This document shows positions 7,346-14,036 of a stretch of DNA of 64,000 bases, one piece after another. Numbering within the stretch: position 1 is the first letter of the stretch; each line of letters opens with the position of its first letter. Source of the DNA: Thermovibrio sp. GTDB taxonomy: Bacteria; Aquificota; Aquificia; Desulfurobacteriales; Desulfurobacteriaceae. Both the position numbers and the translations under genes were made by a program. The notes under the pieces are model-generated. The model was not told the DNA's origin and ran no database searches. It saw nothing but the letters and a program-made list of their open reading frames with translations. Location of the stretch: contig WFYG01000018.1 of NCBI GenBank assembly GCA_015490195.1, forward strand, positions 1-64,000, written 5' to 3'.

Positions 7346-10023
7346 TGAGGAAATCACTTCTGGTACTTTTAAGCGTTCTGGTAGTTCCGGGAGTTTCTGA
7401 GGCGAAACTCAAAAAAAGTATGAAAAAGGAGTGCCTTGTCTGTCATGAAAACTGGCTCCTTGAGGCAAAAATAAAGTCTCCCCAACTCCTAACTACTGAG
7501 TCATTCACAGCAGCCAACAGGTTGATGTGTCTCTCCTGTCACGACGGTTCAATGGCCGATGACAGACTTACATTTTTAGGTTTTAACCACTTCTCCCATC
7601 CTGTGGATAAAAAGGTTCCAGAAAACTTCAAAATGCCCAAAGGATTTCCCCTTCTAAATGGAAAGCTCTACTGTGGAACATGCCACACACCACACACAAA
7701 AACGGGAAGCGAGAAGAAGCTTGACTACACGTTCATGAGAGAACCCAACGTTAACTCAGCTCTCTGTATGAAGTGTCATAAAGTTAACGCAGAACACGGC
7801 CTGAACCATCCCATACTTAAAGATACAGAAGGTAAGCTAAAACTTGAATACGCTATTGAAATAGAAAAGCTGGGTGGAAAGGTTACAAAAAACAGAGAAG
7901 TTCAGTGCGAATCCTGTCACTCAGCACACAGAGGCAGAGCTTCCAAAGCTCTCATTGAACCGGTAAAGAACTCTCAACTCTGTGCAGTCTGCCACATTGA
8001 CAACGTTAACTCCAAAGAGCACCCAAACTTCAGAAACCACCCTATACATAGAAAACTGCCTAAAGGTGCTGACGTTGCTTTCTTCAAAGAGAAAAAAGCC
8101 GTTACCTCTTCTGTCGAGTGTATGACCTGCCACAAAGTTCACAAAGAAAGGAACAAACACCTTCTCGTAGCAGAGGAAAAGAAACTATGTATACTGTGCC
8201 ATGTTCAGGAGAGAGCCGTTCTGAAGACGAAACACAACATAGACGGAAACTCCTGTAAAACATGCCATGTAGCCCACAAGGCAAAAGGAAGAGAGCTGTG
8301 GAGCAGACCTATTCCTGAAGATGCCTTTGACTATGCAGCTCTGATTGACGCTAAAGGCCAGACAGACATTCTCTGTCTGTCGTGCCACTACCCCGGCCAC
8401 ACAATTAACGGAAAAGAGGTAGAAACAGTAGGAACATTAACTCACCCAACTGGAGTTAAGCTCAAAGAGAAGATAGCACTAAAACTGCCTCTTCCGGGTA
8501 GAAAGCTTGCCTGTACAACCTGCCACGACCCACACCACTCTTTTGACAATAACCCAAAAGGTAAGTTCTTAAGAGCTCCCCGACTGAAGCTCTGTTACAC
8601 ATGCCACAGGGAAGAGGCAGACGTTAAGAACGGTCCTCACGGAGAGATTGATAAGAAAAGATGGAAGCGGGGAGATTGTGCGGCGTGCCACAACGTCCAC
8701 AAGGCAAAAGGTGGATACCTGTCAAGGGTTGTTTACGGTGAAACCTCACCTATGGAACCGCCCGTTGACGGATTCTGTTTAGCATGCCACGACCCTGAAG
8801 GAATGGCAAAACACAAAGTTAAACAGAGCGTTTTCAACGAACACCCTGTAGGAGTTAAGAATCCATCTGACAAACTACCCGGCAAGAAGATATCCTGTGC
8901 AACCTGCCACGACCCACACACCCACAAGACAGAACTCCTTAGAATTCCCGTTAAGGGTAACTCGGAGCTCTGCCTTACTTGCCATACAGACCAGAATCTA
9001 AAGGGAACTCCTCACGACCTGTTACACAACCCGGAAGTTAAACTGACAGAAGCAGAGAGAAAGGAGTTAATCAAAAACGGTGAGTGTTCAGCCTGCCACA
9101 CTCCACACAACCCCAAATTCAAAGTCCTCTGGAGCAGGAAACCAGGAAAAGGAGAGACGATAGGAGAAAAACTATGCTTCTCTTGCCATGCAAAAGGTAA
9201 GTTAGCTTCAGACAAAACGGTAGGCAAGTTCACACACCCAATGGGACGCAAAGTTACAGAAGAGAACCTGTCAATGATTGAAAACTCCCGACTGCCACTT
9301 ATCAACCAGATGACAGGACACCCTGCCAGGAAAGGTGAGATCGGAATTATGGACTGTGCAACCTGCCACGACCCGCACAACGGAGCTGACAGGAAGAGGT
9401 TAACCAGGTACACCGTAGCAGGAGACAGTGCTCTCTGTACAGCCTGCCACGTTAAGGAAGCAGCCGTAATTGGAACCGATCATGATATGAGGATTGTCAA
9501 GAAGAACTTTAAGAACGTTCTTGGTAAAGAGGTTCTCAAAGACGGAGTCTGTTCTGCCTGCCATGTTCCTCACAGGGCAGTTGACAAACTTCTGTGGGCT
9601 ACAAAAGTGAAAGAGGTTACAGACAACAGAATGTCTAACTACTGTCTCACCTGCCACACTAAAGGTGGAGTAGCAAGCAACAAAGTAATTAAGTACTACT
9701 ACCATCCCCATAAAGATGTCGTTTTAAGGAACTTCAACAGACCGGGAAGGAGTGGAGATTGGCCTCTCTTCACAAAAGACGGAAGAGAGGTTCACGTTGG
9801 AGGAGAGATTGCATGTGAAACGTGCCACGATCCGCACGTATGGAGCAAGTGGACAAGGAGGGTCCCAGGGAAACCGGTTGAAGGAACTGCTCTCAACAGC
9901 TTCCTGAGGAACAAAGACCTTAAAGGTAGCATCTGTGTAGACTGTCATGGACTTGATGCCCTCTACAGGTACAAACTGTTCCATACAGAGAAAGTTCATC
10001 ACAAGAACCCTTCCTACAAATAG
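7345..10023 (+). CDS. Large c-type cytochrome with 24 haem motifs in tetrahaem repeat modules
   Basis: An 892-residue secreted protein with a signal peptide (cleaved near SEA) and, by my count, 24 CXXCH motifs. After a first lone site (CLVCH) they fall into a repeat: a CLSCH-type site, a C-x-TCHDPH-type site, a CxxCH site and a CSACHxPH-type site. Modules begin near residues 62, 213, 344, 478, 611 and 767, spaced 131-156 residues; the last has only three haems. The recurring CHDPH, CHTPH and LR or LW strings after the second and fourth sites give bis-histidine ligation candidates. It is likely periplasmic or exported to the outer surface, a molecular wire rather than an enzyme, since no catalytic domain is visible. 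It overlaps the NHL gene by one base and is followed by two tiny membrane-protein genes. Confidence 0.9.
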   Translation: MRKSLLVLLSVLVVPGVSEAKLKKSMKKECLVCHENWLLEAKIKSPQLLTTESFTAANRLMCLSCHDGSMADDRLTFLGFNHFSHPVDKKVPENFKMPKGFPLLNGKLYCGTCHTPHTKTGSEKKLDYTFMREPNVNSALCMKCHKVNAEHGLNHPILKDTEGKLKLEYAIEIEKLGGKVTKNREVQCESCHSAHRGRASKALIEPVKNSQLCAVCHIDNVNSKEHPNFRNHPIHRKLPKGADVAFFKEKKAVTSSVECMTCHKVHKERNKHLLVAEEKKLCILCHVQERAVLKTKHNIDGNSCKTCHVAHKAKGRELWSRPIPEDAFDYAALIDAKGQTDILCLSCHYPGHTINGKEVETVGTLTHPTGVKLKEKIALKLPLPGRKLACTTCHDPHHSFDNNPKGKFLRAPRLKLCYTCHREEADVKNGPHGEIDKKRWKRGDCAACHNVHKAKGGYLSRVVYGETSPMEPPVDGFCLACHDPEGMAKHKVKQSVFNEHPVGVKNPSDKLPGKKISCATCHDPHTHKTELLRIPVKGNSELCLTCHTDQNLKGTPHDLLHNPEVKLTEAERKELIKNGECSACHTPHNPKFKVLWSRKPGKGETIGEKLCFSCHAKGKLASDKTVGKFTHPMGRKVTEENLSMIENSRLPLINQMTGHPARKGEIGIMDCATCHDPHNGADRKRLTRYTVAGDSALCTACHVKEAAVIGTDHDMRIVKKNFKNVLGKEVLKDGVCSACHVPHRAVDKLLWATKVKEVTDNRMSNYCLTCHTKGGVASNKVIKYYYHPHKDVVLRNFNRPGRSGDWPLFTKDGREVHVGGEIACETCHDPHVWSKWTRRVPGKPVEGTALNSFLRNKDLKGSICVDCHGLDALYRYKLFHTEKVHHKNPSYK

Positions 10024-10033
10024 GAGGTAGACA

Positions 10034-10183
10034 ATGGCAAGGGAAGTTAGCTCAAGGGACATAGAAAAAGAAGCTTGGATCGTCTTAATAGCTGTTCTCT
10101 GCATTTTGCTCCTTCCAATTTTAGGAGTATGGTTTGTTAAGTTTGTTCACTGGTATTCACAATCCATCTTTATGTGGTTCTAA
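10034..10183 (+). CDS. Small single-helix membrane protein of the cytochrome cluster
   Basis: A 49-residue protein (MAREVSSRDIEKEAW then a hydrophobic helix at about residues 15-38, then FVHWYSQSIFMWF). An AGGAGG ribosome site lies 6 bases before the ATG, 10 bases after the stop of the 24-haem cytochrome gene, and codon use matches the neighbours. It has no haem motif; one histidine lies at the outer end of the helix. It is probably a small accessory subunit of the inner-membrane part of the complex, comparable in size to the tiny subunits seen in cytochrome oxidases and quinol dehydrogenases. No family was recognised. Confidence 0.75.
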   Translation: MAREVSSRDIEKEAWIVLIAVLCILLLPILGVWFVKFVHWYSQSIFMWF

Positions 10184-10195
10184 AGGAGGAAGAAA

Positions 10196-10327
10196 ATGGC
10201 CAGTAAGGCTTTAAAAACAGTTTTTGGATTTAGGAAGTGGATAGCTTCTGTTGAGATAATTCTCTACATTTTTATGTTCATAACCTTGATTATGACCGCC
10301 TACCACCACATATTCGGAGGCCACTAA
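10196..10327 (+). CDS. Second small single-helix membrane protein of the cytochrome cluster
   Basis: A 43-residue protein with a basic amphipathic N-terminus (ASKALKTVFGFRKW), one transmembrane helix at about residues 18-37 and the tail AYHHIFGGH, which holds three histidines. A very strong AGGAGG ribosome site lies 7 bases before the ATG. The clustered histidines just outside the helix could bind haem or metal, or simply sit at the membrane surface. It appears to be the last gene of the cytochrome operon; its 3' end contains the ribosome site (GGAGG, 10316-10320) of the next gene. No family was recognised. Confidence 0.72.
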   Translation: MASKALKTVFGFRKWIASVEIILYIFMFITLIMTAYHHIFGGH

Positions 10328-10786
10328 TTGCCGAGGCCTTCGTGGGACGAGTACTTTATGTCCATAGCTCAGATAGTCTCAACCCGCTCAACTTGTTTGA
10401 GGAGAAAGGTTGGTGCAGTTTTAGTTAAGGATAAAAGAATAATATCTACCGGTTACAACGGTCCTCCCACCGGCCTAAAGCACCCTGAAGAGGTTGGCTG
10501 TTTAAGGGAGAAATTGGGAATTCCCAGTGGTGAACGGCACGAGCTCTGTCGAGGCCTTCATGCAGAACAGAATGCAATAATACAGGCGGCTCTTCACGGC
10601 GTTTCAACGAAAGGGGCTGTCCTTTACTGTACCCACTGTCCCTGTTCGCTCTGCGTAAAGATGCTAATTAACGCAGGAATAACAAAAGTGATATACAGAG
10701 AAGGATATCCCGACTGGCTGGCAAAAGAGATAGCCAGAGAGGCAAACCTCCCCCTCGTTCAGTTTGAAGGGAGCAAAGATTTATAA
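10328..10786 (+). CDS. dCMP deaminase (ComEB/DCTD type)
   Basis: A 152-residue zinc enzyme that deaminates dCMP to dUMP. The zinc-site motifs are clear: HAEQNAI (residues 77-83, with the catalytic glutamate) and CTHCPCSLC (about residues 99-107, whose CPCSLC holds the PCxxC zinc ligands). The N-terminal [13 protein letters not shown] and GYNGPP strings are typical of deoxycytidylate deaminases. The start is TTG at 10328, directly after the previous stop, with a GGAGG seven bases upstream that lies inside the previous gene. The next gene is thyX, so the pair would turn dCMP into dUMP and then dTMP. Confidence 0.93.
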   Translation: MPRPSWDEYFMSIAQIVSTRSTCLRRKVGAVLVKDKRIISTGYNGPPTGLKHPEEVGCLREKLGIPSGERHELCRGLHAEQNAIIQAALHGVSTKGAVLYCTHCPCSLCVKMLINAGITKVIYREGYPDWLAKEIAREANLPLVQFEGSKDL

Positions 10787-10826
10787 TTAACCTTCCACAA
10801 TTGCTGAGAAATCGGAGGTTTTTTCC

Positions 10827-11432
10827 TTGAGGGTTTTCCTTATCTCTTACAACTACCCTGAACTTTCAGACAGGAAGGAGCTCCTTCGCCACTCAACGTT
10901 TACTTTTCTGATTGACGGTATATCAAGAGCCTGTTCTCACCAGCTCGTAAGACACAGGCCGGCATCTTACAGTCAGCAGTCCCAGAGGTACGTAAGTATG
11001 AAAAACTTTCCCTACGTAGAGCCCCAGAGCCTTAAAGGAAAAAAGATTGAGATAGACGGTAGAAAGTACAGCTTTGGCGACATTATGGAATTCTTAGGAG
11101 AGGCCTATGAAGGATTTGTTGAGGAAGGAGCTCCTAAAGAAGACGCAAGGTTTGTTCTTCCCAACGCCTGCTCAACCAGGATAGTGGTTACAATGAACGG
11201 TGAAGAGATGGTCCACTTCCTAAGGCTGAGAACCTGCTCAAGAGCTCAGTGGGAGATAAGAGAACTGGCAGTTGAGATGCTAAAAATTCTAAAGAAGGAG
11301 TTCCCTCTTCTCTTTAAAGGGGTAGGCCCAAACTGCTACTATCTGGGATACTGCACAGAGGGCAAGAAGAGCTGTGGAAGGCCAGAGGAAGTGAGAGATT
11401 ACTTCCGGAAACTGGAGGTAGGTAATGCTTAA
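10827..11432 (+). CDS. thyX: Flavin-dependent thymidylate synthase ThyX
   Basis: ThyX methylates dUMP to dTMP using methylenetetrahydrofolate, FAD and NADPH, without dihydrofolate formation. The diagnostic ThyX motif RHRPASYSQQSQRY is present at about residues 42-55, and the second conserved block LRTCSRAQWEIRELA at about residues 132-146 holds the substrate-binding arginine region. Length (201 residues) is within the family range. The start is TTG 10827 with a GGAGG eight bases upstream. It follows the dCMP deaminase and overlaps tldE by 8 bases. Confidence 0.96.
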   Translation: MRVFLISYNYPELSDRKELLRHSTFTFLIDGISRACSHQLVRHRPASYSQQSQRYVSMKNFPYVEPQSLKGKKIEIDGRKYSFGDIMEFLGEAYEGFVEEGAPKEDARFVLPNACSTRIVVTMNGEEMVHFLRLRTCSRAQWEIRELAVEMLKILKKEFPLLFKGVGPNCYYLGYCTEGKKSCGRPEEVRDYFRKLEVGNA

Positions 11433-12753
11433 AATAATTGAAAGAACTGCAAACTACTTGAAAAAGTTAGGTGTTGAAGACTACGACATCTACGCCGTAG
11501 AGGGGGACGGAACCGGAATAGAGGTAAAAAACGGAGGGGTTGATAGGATAAAAGTTTCACAGACAAAAGGGGTTGCTATAAGGGTAGTTGTTGACGGAAG
11601 GCTCGGTTTTGCCTACACAAACGACGTTTCAGACGACGGAATGAGAATAGCAATTGAGTGTGCAAAGGAGAACGCAAAGTGCTCCGAGCCCGACGACTAC
11701 TCCTTCTCAATGCCGGAAAAGAGCTCTTTTGAACTTAAACTGACAGATGACGACTATGAAAACATACCCACAGAGCAGAAAATTGAACTGGCAAAAGAGC
11801 TTGAATCTCTAGCTCTACAGTTTGACAGTAGAGTAAAGAGGGTAAGAAAGGCCTCTTACGGAGACAGAAAGACAACAGTTTACTACTACAACTCTAATGA
11901 CCACAGTTTCAGCTACACAGCAACGAGTTACACGCTGAGCATTCTACTTGCCGTAGAGGAGAACGGAGATTCCCAGATAGGGTGGGACTACCAGTCTACA
12001 AGGTTTTTCCACCAGTTAAACCCCAAACTCGTTGCCGTTACGGCTGCAGCTAACGCTGTAGAGCTACTGGGAGCAAAACCCATTAAGACAAAGAGAATAC
12101 CGGTGATATTTAAAAATACAGTTTTCGCAGAGCTTATAGAAACTCTCTCTGCTGCATTTCTTGGAAACAACGTTTTGAGGAAGAAATCCCTCTTTGCAGA
12201 CAGACTCAGCCACGAAATTGCAAGCCATGCACTCTCTATATACGATGACCCTCACCATCCCGACGGACTGGGAAGCTGCCCGTACGACGACGAAGGAGTT
12301 GTAACCAGAAGGAAAGCAGTAGTAGAGAGAGGAGTTCTCAAAAACTTCCTCGTTGACATTTACTCGGCCAGAAAGCTTGGACTGAAGCCTACAGGGAACG
12401 GAATAAGACCTTCTATCTCTTCACTTCCTTCGTCTGGAATAACAAACCTTATCGTTGAGAGGGGAGCTCTCGGCTTAGAAGAGATGGTAAAAACCCCTGA
12501 AGAGGTAATTGTTGTAACAGACGCAATGGGTATCCACACGGTAAACCCAATATCCGGGGAGTTCTCAATCGGAATCAGCGGAGTTTACTACGTTGACGGA
12601 AAGAAAATTACTCCGATTACAGGAATGACCGTTGCAGGGAACATGAAGGAGCTCCTTAAGAACGTAACAGAGGTGGGAGCAGACCAGAAGTGGCTGGGTA
12701 ACGTGTGCAGTCCTTCAGTTCTCGTTAAAGAACTTACAGTAAGCGGGGAGTAG
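11425..12753 (+). CDS. tldE: TldE/PmbA, partner of the TldD metalloprotease
   Basis: A 442-residue protein of the TldD/PmbA family. TldE lacks the metal-binding HExxxH of TldD and works as the other half of a TldD-TldE heterodimer that degrades or trims unfolded peptides and some antibiotic peptides in the cytoplasm. No HExxxH is seen here. Family features include the N-terminal DIYAVEGDGTGIEVKNG region, the YDDEGV block near residue 288 and the C-terminal ISGEFSIGISG, which matches the usual PmbA pattern. The partner gene tldD lies 17 kb downstream on the same strand (29990-31378). It overlaps thyX by 8 bases and abuts rbfA. Confidence 0.92.
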   Translation: MLKIIERTANYLKKLGVEDYDIYAVEGDGTGIEVKNGGVDRIKVSQTKGVAIRVVVDGRLGFAYTNDVSDDGMRIAIECAKENAKCSEPDDYSFSMPEKSSFELKLTDDDYENIPTEQKIELAKELESLALQFDSRVKRVRKASYGDRKTTVYYYNSNDHSFSYTATSYTLSILLAVEENGDSQIGWDYQSTRFFHQLNPKLVAVTAAANAVELLGAKPIKTKRIPVIFKNTVFAELIETLSAAFLGNNVLRKKSLFADRLSHEIASHALSIYDDPHHPDGLGSCPYDDEGVVTRRKAVVERGVLKNFLVDIYSARKLGLKPTGNGIRPSISSLPSSGITNLIVERGALGLEEMVKTPEEVIVVTDAMGIHTVNPISGEFSIGISGVYYVDGKKITPITGMTVAGNMKELLKNVTEVGADQKWLGNVCSPSVLVKELTVSGE

Positions 12754-13053
12754 ATGGCGAAGTTTAGAAGAGAAAGGCTTAAGTCTCAGCTTCTGAGAAA
12801 GATCTCAGACATTGTAAGGCGGGAGATAGACCTGCCGGAGAACCTTTTTATTACAGTTAAGAGGGTGGAACTCTCTAAAGACGGCTCAAGAGCAGACGTT
12901 TTTATATCCGGCCTCAAAAAGGAAGACGTTCTCCTTGCAGTAGAGCGGTTAAACAGAGCAGCAGGCTACGTTCAGCACCTTTTAGGGAAGAGGTTAAAGA
13001 TAAGAACCGTTCCAAGGCCAAACTTCCTGATTGACCCCGAGGTGGAACTATGA
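12754..13053 (+). CDS. rbfA: Ribosome-binding factor A
   Basis: RbfA binds the 30S subunit near the 16S rRNA 5' end and helps its late maturation. The 99-residue product has the single KH-like domain of the family: RRERLKSQLLRKISDIVRREI at the start, then SKDGSRADVFIS (the usual D-x-x-x-A-x-V-x-x-S strand) and the C-terminal helix and IRTVPRPNFLIDP, close to the consensus R-x-x-P-x-L-x-F. It starts immediately after the tldE stop and overlaps nrnA by 4 bases (ATGA). Confidence 0.92.
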   Translation: MAKFRRERLKSQLLRKISDIVRREIDLPENLFITVKRVELSKDGSRADVFISGLKKEDVLLAVERLNRAAGYVQHLLGKRLKIRTVPRPNFLIDPEVEL

Positions 13054-14036
13054 AGCTAAACAGAAAGGAGACTGCAAAGCTCTTAAAAGAGATCAGCGGA
13101 AAGATAATGATAACCACCCACAAAAATCCCGACGGAGATGCAGTGGGGAGCTCCCTTGGCTGGTTCAACTTCCTGAAAAAGCTGGGAAAAGACGTAAGAG
13201 TAATCTACAGCGACAGGGTTCCGTTCTTCTTTGACTTCCTGCCAGGAATTGGGAACGTTGAAGTTACAGACGAAGTAAAAGAACAGTTTGACTGGGTAAT
13301 CATAACCGACGTTTCAGACCCAAAGAGAACCGGTTTCTCCGAAATTCCGGCAGAGAAGTCGCTGGTTATAGACCACCACATAACGGCAGAACCCTTTACA
13401 GATTACGCAATAGTTGAACCGGAAATCTCAAGTACCTGTGAGCTTTCATACCACATTATGAAGATGATAGATGAAAAACTGATAGATCTATCTGTGGCAA
13501 TTCCCATATACACAGGAATAGTAACAGACACAGGAGGCTTCAACTACTCAAACACTTCGCCGGAAACCCACACGGTGGCGGCGGAGCTCCTTAAACTGGG
13601 AGTAAACCCTTACGAGGTCTACACAAACATTTTTGAAAGGAACAGAATAAACAAGCTCAAACTTCTGGAACTGGTTCTCAAAACCCTCTCGTTTGAGCTC
13701 AACCAGAAAGTTGCCCACATAACCCTCTTTAGAAAGTTCCTTGAGGAGACGGGAGCTTACCCGGAGGAGGCAGAAGGGTTTATAAACTACCCCAGGTCAA
13801 TCGCCGGAGTTGAAGTAGCCGTTTTCTTCAAAGAGATAGAAGAAAACTACTGGAAAGTCTCTATGAGATCTAAGGGAAAAGTTAACGTTGCAGAAGTTGC
13901 AAAGGCTATGGGGGGTGGTGGCCACAAAATGGCCGCAGGATTTGAGACAAGAGGAATCCTTGAGGAGATAAAGAGAGAACTCTTTAAGAAACTGGAAGAG
14001 GCACTGGAAAAAGCACACTACGAGAGCTACGGTTAA
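13050..14036 (+). CDS. nrnA: NrnA-type DHH/DHHA1 phosphoesterase (nanoRNase / pAp phosphatase)
   Basis: A 328-residue manganese-dependent phosphoesterase predicted to degrade very short RNAs and 3'-phosphoadenosine 5'-phosphate. Family motifs: HKNPDGDAVGSSLG (residues 29-42), the VIDHH motif that names the family (about residues 107-111), TGIVTDTGGFNYSNTSPET near residues 153-171, and the C-terminal DHHA1 glycine-rich GGGGHKMAAGF. NrnA is often next to rbfA, as here, where the two overlap by 4 bases. Its last 4 bases overlap the end of the convergent Omp85 gene; no terminator hairpin is visible between them. Confidence 0.92.
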   Translation: MKLNRKETAKLLKEISGKIMITTHKNPDGDAVGSSLGWFNFLKKLGKDVRVIYSDRVPFFFDFLPGIGNVEVTDEVKEQFDWVIITDVSDPKRTGFSEIPAEKSLVIDHHITAEPFTDYAIVEPEISSTCELSYHIMKMIDEKLIDLSVAIPIYTGIVTDTGGFNYSNTSPETHTVAAELLKLGVNPYEVYTNIFERNRINKLKLLELVLKTLSFELNQKVAHITLFRKFLEETGAYPEEAEGFINYPRSIAGVEVAVFFKEIEENYWKVSMRSKGKVNVAEVAKAMGGGGHKMAAGFETRGILEEIKRELFKKLEEALEKAHYESYG

